A stretch of DNA of 64,000 bases from Tulasnella sp. 424 (taxonomy: Eukaryota > Basidiomycota > Agaricomycetes > Cantharellales > Tulasnellaceae), in contig WSUB01000009.1 of assembly GCA_019633425.1 (NCBI GenBank), positions 186,001 through 250,000 on the forward strand. The letters are read 5' to 3'. Shown in pieces: positions 1-8,993 of this stretch (position 1 is the first letter of the stretch; the number at the start of each line of letters is the position of its first letter). The notes under the pieces were generated by a model. The model ran no database searches and was not told the origin of the DNA. It worked only from the letters and a program-made list of their open reading frames with translations. The translations under genes were made by a program, and so were the position numbers.

Positions 1-784
1 TTGTCGGACCCGTAAAGTTTGAACCGTACTAATTCTCAACATCCCGGTGTACAGCAAAGTCGGTTTGGGGTTCGACCCTTCTAGCATCCGACCTGCCGCA
101 GGAGACACAATCGTTTTCCAATTCAACGCTGGAGATCATTCGGTAATCCGTGAGTGCCGTGGTCCAGACCTGCCCTGTATGGCTCTCCTCCTAACCTGCC
201 CTGGCTTCCCAAAGAAACCACGTTCGCGAACCCTTGTTCCCCCATGGATGGTGGCTACAATAGTGGCGTTCAAAGCGGTAAGTTCCGTCGCTGCATTTTC
301 ATCATATCCTTCTGGGGCAAAGTCTGATCCACGCGTTCTGGAAGTTGCCGCTGGTACCCCAGTCGACTCTGCCGGCCTACCCACGACTACGTTCTCCATC
401 ACATCCACGGACCCGCTTTACTTCTACGACGGTGCTCCTAACCAGTGCCACTTGGGAGGCGTCTTGTATGTTACTTCAGCCCATTCAAGGTCCCCGAAGA
501 AGCGTCGCCACTGATTTTTTTGCTTGCTTGTTCGTAGCACCGTGAACCCTCCTCTAAGTGGCGATGGTACCGCCGCACAATTCCTCGAGAAGGCGAAGAG
601 TACTTCCGAGCAAGCCTCCACCACCTCTTCGGCAACCCCCACTTCGACCGCTGCTGCAGCTTCAACGAGCAGTGCTGCTCCGACTGCGAGTGCAAACGCT
701 GCAGTTGGCAACTTCGCCACTGGTTCCGGAGCTATTCTTGCGGCCGCTGGAGCCGTCGGTGCTCTCTTTTCTGCTTTGCTCTAG
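1..784 (+). CDS. GPI-anchored cupredoxin-like extracellular protein (5' partial)
   Basis: Secreted cell-surface protein of the fungal serine-rich cupredoxin-like family; its function is unknown and copper binding is not assured. The window opens inside the gene, so the signal peptide is off the left edge. Splicing by eye gives exons ..11, 55-149, 215-277, 345-465 and 538-784. The joined product reads through the family signatures: RPAAGDTIVFQFNAGDHSV, then IQTTFANPCSP, then STDPLYFYDGAPNQCHLGG and VFTVNPP. It ends in an Ala/Ser/Thr-rich stalk and a hydrophobic tail (about residues 60-85 of the last exon) that fits a GPI-attachment signal. Every junction keeps frame, so this copy looks functional. 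The exon before position 11 is the least certain. It is followed on the same strand by PIF1 helicase copy 1; a damaged second copy lies at 4480-5203. Confidence 0.72.
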
Positions 785-966
785 ATACCTTCCTTGACCT
801 GTAATTAGTTCCTGGGTGGATTCGGGAGGTCTCTTGTTGCCTTTTCCAGGTTCGCGCGGTCCCTGAGCTAAAAACCAAATACGTCCAATCTTGAACCGGT
901 TCCATATAGTCCGCGACACCACCGGCTCTGCCCACCCTTGTCGCGGTCGGCAAACGAACATTGAAC

Positions 967-3900
967 ATGGCGCGAATCGGCAAGCAAAAGTTTTATGCCG
1001 TCAAGACTGGTCGACACGGCCCCAATATCTACACGTCTTGGGAGGAAACGAAAGCCGCGGTTGATGGTTTTCCAGGAGCGCGTCATAGGAGTTATGATAC
1101 CATGCAGGCGGCGCAGGAGTGGCTCAATCAGCCAGAACCGAGTAGAGGTGATTTGGTCCTTCTGGCATGAACGAATTTGCATGCGGGCATGGGTTTTCCA
1201 AAGAAACTAACAAACAGCACGCGCCTCATGCAACGCAGTGAACCCTTTCTCCCAAAGTGGTGCCAATACTCCATCATCATCGTCACGCAACCGGTATGGG
1301 TTCTCAAGCCAACTTCCGCCTGTGTCCAGCCTACCTTTCAGTTTGGTTACTCCAAGACGTGTCGCGTCGCAACCCGAGTCTCGGGCCCGACCGACGACAC
1401 CACCTCGAGTTTACCCGAACAATCCTCAACCTATCAGTATTGACAGCGACACCGAGATGGACTGTTCGGGTGATTTAGCTGCAACTGCCATTGTGGTTCC
1501 CCACACGCCTTCACCACGCAAGCCCCAATCCGTGGCACTACCGAACAGTCAAAGACCTCCTTTTTACGCTGATCCTGGTCCAGATTCTGTACTTGACCTA
1601 CACGTGCCATCACAGGAGCAAACGAAACCCGTTATTCCAAAGTCGGAACCGGAACCAGAACCGAATATAATCGAACTGTCTGAGGAACAGCAAAAAATCT
1701 TGGATAAGGTCAAAGATGGGAAGAGTTTGTTCTTTACCGGATCGGCTGGTCAGTTCACCGCCTATGTGATGTACCGTAAGGCTCTCCGGTGTTTTGGACT
1801 GACGATCTGGGGGATCTTCCTTTTTGGTACCTCTTGCCACTCGCCTTTTTGCTTTGACCCTTACGAACCACAACCTTTCTACCACATCACCTCCCCTATT
1901 TGGGTTGCACCTTGAAATTCATCATTGTTTCGTGTATCATCACGTACACAATAGGGACGGGAAAATCCGTGCTTCTACGAGCCATAATCGCTGCTTTGAA
2001 GAAGAAGCACGGAGGGCATGCGATTGCGGTGACTGCTCCTACGGGTACGCTTGTACACCGTTGCCGGGACGACTTGCACTGCACGTTGTGACTTATTGAT
2101 TTCCTACATAGGAATTGCTTCTGTAAACATTGGAGGCCAGACTCTCCATTCATTTGCCGGCAAGCCACTTTGCTCCTATGAAACGGTACATTCTAGCTGA
2201 GTTGGTTGCAATCATCAGGTATCGGTCTAGGGAAGGAACCTATCGATATATTGCTGAGTAAGGTTGAGAAGAGTAAGGCAGCCTCGAAAAGATGGCGAGC
2301 AGTCCAAACTTTGGTGATTGATGAAATCAGCATGGTAGATGGAGCTCTGTTCGATAAACTCGAGCGCATAGCGAGGGTTGTGCGTAATGTAGATCGACCC
2401 TTTGGAGGGATTCAGGTGAGGAGGAATATCGTAGACGGAATTGTAACCGCGACTGACGAGTATGATGACCTTCACTGCAGCTTGTCATCTCCGGCGATTT
2501 CTTCCAACTTCCCCCCGTGCCGGAGAAAAATGGAAACACCATGCTGCCAGTCGTCTATTGCTTTGATGCTCTGACATGGGAACGCTGTGTCCCAAGATGT
2601 TACACCCTCACTCGAGTGTTCAGGCAGAAGGATCAAAGTTCGTCTCCCTTGCTGCCTGGTTTTGTGTACTTACATAGCCGCTCACGCCAGTGCTTTGAGA
2701 AGGATTTGTCGATATGTTAAACAAGATGCGAGTCGGGGAACTCGAAAAGTCGGCCATTGAGCAGTTTAAACGGCTCAACCGGCAGCTATGGTACGATGAC
2801 GGGATCCAACCAACCCAACTGTGCGCACCGACCGTTTTCATGAACCAACAGACAGCGACGCCGTAGTTCTAACGTTTCATCTCAATTTAGGTTTCCTCTC
2901 AAGTCACAAGTAGAAAGGGCCAACAGCGAGCGGCTTAACGAGCTACCAGGTCCGAAATACGTGTTCGTACTTTACATGCCCTTAAACCACGATGGAGCTT
3001 GACGACGCTTTTATCTCCCGCAGATACCAGTCCACTGATACTCCCGGTTGGAGGTTGATTTACGAGGGGACGGAACCTGGACAGCGGAAGAAACCCAAGT
3101 ATGAAGCTTTAAACGCCGAAGAGGCGGAGAAGTCGTTGGAGCGCCTCGTAGCCCTTAAAGAGTTGACTTTGCGGAAAGACGCTCAGGTAATGCTGATTCA
3201 AGTGAGTCCCCATCCCCTTGCGATAAAATCCCTCGCTGATTGAACCTTGTAGAACATGAGGCAAGGGCATCTTGTCAACGGGTCACTCGGCAAAGTCATT
3301 GGCTTCAAGACCGTCCGGGAGGCGTCCGATGATCAAGTGGAAATCGCGAAAGTGGATCATCGCAAAGCTATGAATTCTGGAGCGACGACCAATGGTGTTG
3401 GAATCAAGGAGCACGATTCAGATGCGCTCATCCAGGCACCCAAAGAGACACTGCCGGAAACTCGTCAGAGCATCCTGAGTTCGAATCGCCGTCCAGCTCC
3501 ACCCCCTTCGCCCCCTGAAGTAGAATGTACATGCGGCGCCGAGTTCGAGGGAGGAGAGTGTTCTTGCGGATCTGGAGGTATAAAGGCCGAAATTGTGCCT
3601 CCTCCGGTCCAAGATTCTCCAGAGCAGATCTTAGCAAGCGAAGGCCAGAGCTGGCCTGTGGTCCAGTTCACGACCGGGGAAACGATAGTCTTAAGTTAGT
3701 CTAGTCGGTTTCAGCGGACCTGAGTCACTGATAGGAAACACCCTTCGCTTTCAACCATGACAGCACCTGTTGAGTTCTCCGTTGTTAACGTCATGGGTGT
3801 CGTGGAAGCGAAGCGGGTTCAGGTCCCACTGATCCTTTCGTATGCCCTTTCAATCCACAAGTCTCAAGGTAGGAGGCAGCCGTGGTTATCCGCGACACCG

Positions 3901-4372
3901 CTGATCAATCATGTTGTTTCCGTAGGCCAAACGCTCCAACGCGTCAAAATTGATCTAGGCGGCACGTTCGAGATGGGTCAAGGTCCGCGCAAGAGCTTTA
4001 CGACGATATCGGACTATCATAAATTTATTCATCTAATTATATAGCATATGTGGCATTGTCGCGGGCGACAAGTCTTCAAACATTGCAAGTTCTTAATTTT
4101 AACCAGCACAAGTGCGCCACACTCGCGGACTGTCCATAGCCAAATTGACGTCCTACTTCTTTAGGGTCATGGCACATCGTCGAGTGATCCAATGGTCGAA
4201 GACCCTGAGAGTGCATCAGCCAGCGGATGAGTGGAAATCGGAGGACGAGAGTGAAGACGAGTTTGACGATGCTGTCCAAGAGCTTCCAAGGGACTCGCGA
4301 GATGTACTCGAAATCAACGACGACGATGCCATGGACATTGCTTTCGAGAAAGATGAGGACATGTATGAGTAA
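967..4372 (+). CDS. PIF1-family DNA helicase with N-terminal RNase H1 hybrid-binding domain (copy 1)
   Basis: 5'-3' superfamily 1B helicase, nuclear or mitochondrial; known PIF1 enzymes unwind G-quadruplexes and RNA:DNA hybrids. Fourteen exons by frame tracking: 967-1147, 1239-1748, 1955-2044, 2112-2159, 2219-2415, 2481-2637, 2703-2820, 2891-2962, 3024-3201, 3253-3694, 3764-3868, 3926-3982, 4045-4111, 4165-4372. The total is 2430 nt, or 809 aa. Residues about 5-52 ([18 protein letters not shown]..., [10 protein letters not shown]) are an RNase H1 N-terminal hybrid-binding fold. A disordered linker with SUMO-interaction-like PISIDSDTE follows. The motor shows GSAGTGKS (Walker A), [16 protein letters not shown] (Walker B), [25 protein letters not shown] and [11 protein letters not shown] CxC-x8-CxC insert lies at 3526-3567. 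The in-frame TGA at 1168 falls inside intron 1. ATG 967 is chosen because it opens the HBD. Confidence 0.85.
3526..3567 (+). other. Four-cysteine insert in PIF1 copy 1
   Basis: Inside exon 10, between the motor core and the HKSQG motif, the protein carries the pattern Cys-x-Cys-x8-Cys-x-Cys. The same spacing is kept at 7941-7982 in copy 2 although flanking residues have changed. It could bind a metal; nothing in the sequence proves that. Confidence 0.6.
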
Positions 4373-4479
4373 TCCTCGTGATTGTTGTAATGGACCTGTT
4401 TTACTACTACCAACTGGGGACCTGCGAGAACCTGTCCAACCGCGGCAGCCTCAGGATTTTTTATAGCTGAAAGCGAAAT
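4373..4479 (+). other. 3' flank of PIF1 copy 1; equivalent of the MINDY promoter region
   Basis: This flank is homologous to 8792-8976, which in copy 2 lies directly before the MINDY gene. It is shorter by about 85 bp because copy 2 has an extra segment after the shared 'atggacctgttt' stretch. Whatever promoter the helicase 3' flank supplies to MINDY is therefore also present here, facing the cupredoxin pseudogene. Confidence 0.5.
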
Positions 4480-5203
4480 TTAACTCGGTCTTGGGTTCGA
4501 CCCTTCTATCATCCGACCTGCCGCAGGAGACACAGCTGGTTTTCAATTCAACGCTGGAGACCATTCGGTAATCCGTGAGTGCCATGGTCCCGACCTGCCC
4601 TGTATGGCTCTCCTCCTAACCTGCCACAGCTTCCGAAAGCAACCACGTTCGCGAACCCATGCTCCCCCGTGGATGGTGGCTACAATAGTAGCGTTCAAAG
4701 CGGTCAGTTCCGTCGCTGCATTTTCATCATATCCTACCTAGGCAAAGTCCGATCCACCGCGTTCTGGAAGTGGCCGCTGGCACCCCAGTCGACTCTGCTG
4801 GCCTACCCACGACTTTGTTGGCCTACCCACGACTTAGTTCTCCATCACATCCACGGATCCACTTTACCTCTACAGCGGTGCTCCTAACCAGTGCCAGCGT
4901 CTTGTATGTCACTTCGGCCCATTCAAGGTCCCCGAAGAAGCGTCGCTACTGAGTTTTTGCTTGCTTGTTCGTAGCACCGGTGGCGATGGTACCGCACAAT
5001 TCCTCGAGAAGGCGAAGAGCACTCCAGAGCAAGCTTCCACCACCTCCTCGGCAACTCCCACTTCTACCGCTGCTGCAGCTGCAGCGAGCAGTGCCGCTCC
5101 GACTGCGAGTGCAATTGCTGCAGTTGGCAACTTCGCCACTGGTTCCGGAGCTATTCTTGCGGCCGCTGGAGCCGTCGGTGCTCTCTTTTCTGCTTTGCTC
5201 TAG
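4480..5203 (+). pseudogene. Truncated, frameshifted cupredoxin-like gene copy
   Basis: This is the duplicate of the gene at 1-784. Its homology begins in the middle of an exon at the duplication breakpoint, so the start codon, signal peptide and first exon or exons are missing and replaced by the PIF1 3' flank. Within the body, a 20-nt direct repeat (4801-4820 repeated at 4821-4836) shifts the frame before the FSITSTDPLYF block. About 8 nt are lost at the exon end that encoded CHLGGV, which shifts the frame again. The final exon (about 4978-5203, Ser/Ala/Thr stalk and GPI-like tail) is still open, but it is only a remnant. Some short spliced product could exist; a working cupredoxin is very unlikely. 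Confidence 0.82.
4801..4836 (+). repeat. 20-nt internal tandem repeat in the cupredoxin pseudogene
   Basis: The block gcctacccacgactt occurs twice in a row (4801 and 4821). Copy 1 has it once at the matching place (around 380). The extra unit adds 20 nt and breaks the frame. Confidence 0.85.
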
Positions 5204-5397
5204 ATATCTATCTTGACCTGTAGTTAGTTCCTGGGGGTATTCGGGAGGTCTCGTGACTGTCTCGTGTTGGCTTTCCAGGTTCGGCGCGCGGTCCCTGAGC
5301 TAGAAACCAAATACGTACAACCTCCAACCGCTTCCATATAGTCCGCGACACCACCGATTCCGCCCACCTTTGTCGCGTCGGCAAACGAACATTGGTC

Positions 5398-8300
5398 ATG
5401 GCACGAAGTAGCAAGCAAAAGTTTTATGCCGTCAAGACTGGTCGACACGGTCCCAATATCTACAATTCTTGGGATAAAACGAGAGCTGTCGTTGATGGTT
5501 TTCCGGGAGCGCGTCATAGGAGTTTTGATACCATGCAAGCGGCGCAGGAGTGGCTCAATCAGCCGGAACCGAGTAGAGGTGATTTGCTCCTTCTGGCATT
5601 AACGAATTCGCATTCGGGAATGGGTCTTCCAAAGAAACTAACAAAAAGCACGTGCTTCAAAGCAGTGGACCCTTTTTCCCAAAGTGGTGCCAATGCTCCG
5701 TCATCATCGTCACGCAACCGGTATGGGTCCTCGAGCCAACTTCCGCCTCTCTCCAGCCTACCTTTCAGTTTAGTTACTCCAAGACGCGACGCGTCACAAC
5801 CCGGCGCGTCTCGGGCCCGACCTACGACACCACCTCGAGTTTACCCGGACAATCTTCAACCTATCATTGTTGACAGCGATACCGAGATGGACTGTTCGGG
5901 TGGTTCAGCTGCAACCGCCATCGTGGTTCCCGATACGCCTTCACCACGCAAGCCCCAACGCGTGGCACCACCGAACAGTCAAAGACGTCCTTTTCACGCT
6001 TGTCCTGATCCGGATCCTGCACCTGAGCTACACGTGCCATCACAAGAGCAAACGACAACCGTTATTCCACCAAAGTCAGAACCGGAACCGGATATAATCG
6101 AACTTTCTGAGGAACAGCAAAAAATCTTCGATAAGGTCAGAGATGGGAAAAGTTTATTCTTTACCGGATCTGCTGGTCAGTGCTCCGCCTCTGTGATGTA
6201 CCATAAGCCCCTCCAGTGTTTTGGACTGACGATCCGGGGGATTCTCCCTTTTGGGACCTCTTGCCACTCGCCTTTTTTCTTCGATCCTTACGAATCACGG
6301 CCTTTCTCGCCTGGCGTTGCATCATATCACCTCCTCTTTTGGGTTGTACCTTGAAAATCATCGTTGTTGCGTGTATCAACCGTACACAATAGGTACCGGG
6401 AAATCCGTGCTTCTACGAGCCATAATCGCTGCTTTGAGGAAGAAGCATGCGATTGAGGTGACTGCTCCTACGGGTACGCTTGTTCACCGTTGCCAGAACG
6501 ACTTGCACTTCACGTCGTGACTGATTAATTTCCTACATAGGAATTGCTGCTGTAAACATTGGAGGCCAGACTCTCCATTCATTTGCCGGCAAGCCACTTT
6601 GCTTCTGTGAAACGGTAGATTCTAGCTGAGCTGGTTGTAATCCTCAGGCATCGGTCTCGGGAAAGAACCTATCGAAAGGTTGCTGAGTAAGGTTGAGATG
6701 AGTAAGGCGGCCTGCAAAAGATGGCGAGCAGTCCAGACTTTGGTGATTGATGAAATCAGCATGGTCGATGGATCTCTGTTCGATAAACTCGAGCGCATAG
6801 CGAGGGTTGTGCGTAATGTGGATCGACCTTTTGGAGGGATTCAGGTGAGGAGGAATATCGCAGACGGGCCTGTGACCGCGACTAACGAATATGATGACCT
6901 CGGCTTGCAGCTTGTCATCTCCGGCGATTTCTTCCAACTACCCCCTGTGCCCGAGAAAAATGGAGATACCATGCTACCAGTCGTTTATTGCTTTGATGCT
7001 CTGACATGGGAACGCTGTGTCCCAAGATGTTACACCCTCACTCGAGTGTTCAGGCAGAAGGATCAAAGTTCGTCCATCTCGCTTTCTGCCCTTATGTACT
7101 AACATGATCGCTCACGCGAGTGTTTAACAAGATTTTGTTGACATCTTAAACAAGATGCGAGTAGGAGAACTTGAAAAATCGGCTGTCGAGCAGTTCAAAC
7201 GGCTCAACCGGCCCCTATGGTATGATGACGGAATCCAACCAACCCAACTGTACGAGCCAACTGTTTCAACGACCCAATGGATTCTGGCGCTCCGTTCCTA
7301 ACTTTTAGTTGCGAATTAGGTATCCTCTTAAATCGCAAGTAGAAAGGGCGAACAACGAGCGGCTGAACGAGCTACCGGGCCCAACATACATGTTAGTACG
7401 CGTATGAACTTAAATCGATATGAAACTTTATGGCGACGTATCTCTCGCAGATATAAGTCCACCGATACTCCTGGTGTGAAGTTGATTTATGAAGGAACAG
7501 AACCGGGACAACGGAAGAAACCCAAGTATGAACCGGTAACTGCTGAAGAAGCCGAAAAGTCGCTGGACCGTCTCGTAGCCCTTAAAGAATTGGTTTTGCG
7601 GAAAGGCGCTCAAGTGATGCTGATTCAAGTGGGTCTTCATCCCCTTGCGATATAATACATCACTGATTGAATCGTGTAGAACATGAGACAAGGGCACCTC
7701 GTCAACGGTTCACTGGGCAAAGTGATAGGCTTCAAGACCGTCCGAGAGGCGTGGAGCGATCAAGTAGACATTGCAAAAGTAGATCATCGTAAAGCTGTGA
7801 AGCCTGGAGCAGTGGGCAACGGTGTTGGAATCAAGGAGCACGATTCAGATACGCTCATCCAAGCACCCAAAGCGGAACCTCGTCAACCCACCCTCAGTTC
7901 AGCTCGCGGTCTAGCGCCTCCGCCGCTTCTTGAAGAAGACTGTAGATGCGGTGCCGATTTTGATGGCGGGGTGTGCATGTGCGACTCCAGAGATATCAAG
8001 GCTGAAATCGTGCCCCCTCCGGCCCAAGATGCTTCGGAGCAGATTTTAGCTAGTGAGGATCAAAATTGGCCAGTGGTGCATTTCACGACCGGGGAAACGA
8101 TAGCCATACGTTAGTGTAGTCGTTTTCAACGAAGCTGGGCTACTCATAAGAAACTAACTCCTTGCGTTGAACAGCACCTGTCGAGTTCTCCGTGATCAAC
8201 GTCATGGGGGTCATGGAGGCAAAGCGGATGCAGGTCCCGTTGATCCTTTCGTATGCTCTTTCAATCCATAAGTCTCAAGGTACAAGTCGGACGTGGTTAT

Positions 8301-8791
8301 CAGTGAGACTGCAGATTCGAGCTTTCTGTTTCCGTAGGCCAAACGCTCCAACGCGTCAAAATTGATCTAGGAGGCACATTTGAGAGGGGCCAAGGTACAT
8401 GCAAGAGCCTTACGACGATCTCGGACTATTGTAGCCTGATCCATCTATTTACATAGCGTACGTTGCGCTATCGCGGGCCACAAGTCTTCAAACACTGCAA
8501 GTTCTTAATTTTAACCAGCACAAGTTCGTCCCTCGCAGACGATTCAGAGCCATATTGACTTCCTATTTCTTTAGAGTCATGGCACATCGTCGAGTGATCC
8601 AATGGTCGAAGACCCTGAGAGTGCATCAACTAGGGGATGAGTGGAAATCTGAGGGCGAGGACGAGGACGAGTTTGTTGATGCTGTCCAAGAGCCCGCAAA
8701 GGGTCCGCAACCGGTGATCGAGATCAGCGACGACGAAGCCATAGGCATCGCTTCTGAGAAAGACGACGACATAGTAGAGATATATGAGTGA
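5398..8791 (+). CDS. PIF1-family DNA helicase with N-terminal RNase H1 hybrid-binding domain (copy 2)
   Basis: Paralogue of the gene at 967-4372 with identical exon structure: 5398-5578, 5666-6175, 6393-6473, 6541-6588, 6648-6844, 6911-7067, 7132-7249, 7320-7391, 7451-7628, 7680-8109, 8175-8279, 8338-8394, 8457-8523, 8575-8791. The total is 2418 nt, or 805 aa. The hybrid-binding domain, [29 protein letters not shown] and AYVALSRAT are all kept. Exon length differences from copy 1 are all multiples of three (9 nt in exon 3, 12 nt in exon 10, 9 nt in exon 14), whereas intron 1 differs by 4 nt and intron 2 by 11 nt. This argues that both copies have been under protein-level constraint. The C-terminus has a clear SUMO-interaction-like VIEISDDE. 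Intron 1 is 87 nt, so the frame also stays open through it; splicing is inferred from copy 1. Confidence 0.87.
6589..6647 (+). other. GC-AG intron in PIF1 copy 2 (matches 2160-2218 in copy 1)
   Basis: Frame continuity from TLHSFAG to IGLGKEP requires a donor at gcc-g/gcaag. This is a non-canonical GC donor with the strong GCAAG context, and the acceptor ends ctcag. The same GC donor sits at 2160 in copy 1. Confidence 0.75.
7941..7982 (+). other. Four-cysteine insert in PIF1 copy 2
   Basis: Cys-x-Cys-x8-Cys-x-Cys, with the same spacing as in copy 1 despite substitution of most residues between and around the cysteines. Confidence 0.6.
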
Positions 8792-8993
8792 CCCTGGTAA
8801 TTTATCGTAATGGACCTGTTGTTTGCTGGTGGCCGCCGGTCCGGCACGAGGTTGACGACGCACCTTGGCGACACGTGATTAAGCAGCAGCATCCGCGGTT
8901 CCACCACCAACTGCGGACCTGCGAGAACCTGTCCAACCACGGCAGCCTCAGACTTTTTAAACCTGAAAGCGAAATCTCTAGTTATTCTCCATT

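Larger units (their letters stand above)
57..4479 (+). repeat. Tandem segmental duplication, unit 1
   Basis: First unit of a direct tandem duplication. It begins inside a cupredoxin exon (around 57) and runs through the complete PIF1 helicase and its 3' flank to about 4479. The same order, intron positions and long stretches of near-identical sequence recur in unit 2. The end of unit 1 (ctgaaagcgaaat followed by tt) matches the end of unit 2 around 8964-8976. Breakpoints are accurate to a few bases only, because they were aligned by eye. Confidence 0.88.
4480..8976 (+). repeat. Tandem segmental duplication, unit 2
   Basis: Second unit, abutting unit 1 at about 4480. It contains a 5'-truncated cupredoxin copy, the intergenic spacer, the complete second PIF1 gene and its 3' flank, and stops about 18 bp before the ATG of the MINDY gene. 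Exon sequence is well conserved with unit 1, while introns and flanks carry most indels. Confidence 0.88.

Noticed and set aside
967..1147. Viral origin suggested by the 'viroplasmin-like' alternative name of the N-terminal domain
   Set aside because: The same fold is the normal cellular RNase H1 hybrid-binding domain; no viral gene is nearby.
1148..1238. TGA stop and 4-nt indel suggesting PIF1 copy 1 is a pseudogene
   Set aside because: Both fall inside an intron (donor gtgatt, branch-like actaac, acceptor cgcag). Removing it restores the same frame as copy 2.
967..8791. PIF1 genes as remnants of a Helitron transposon
   Set aside because: No HUH replication-initiator domain, no TC/CTRR ends or 3' hairpin visible, and the genes carry 14 conserved introns. 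They look like ordinary cellular PIF1 helicases that were tandemly duplicated.
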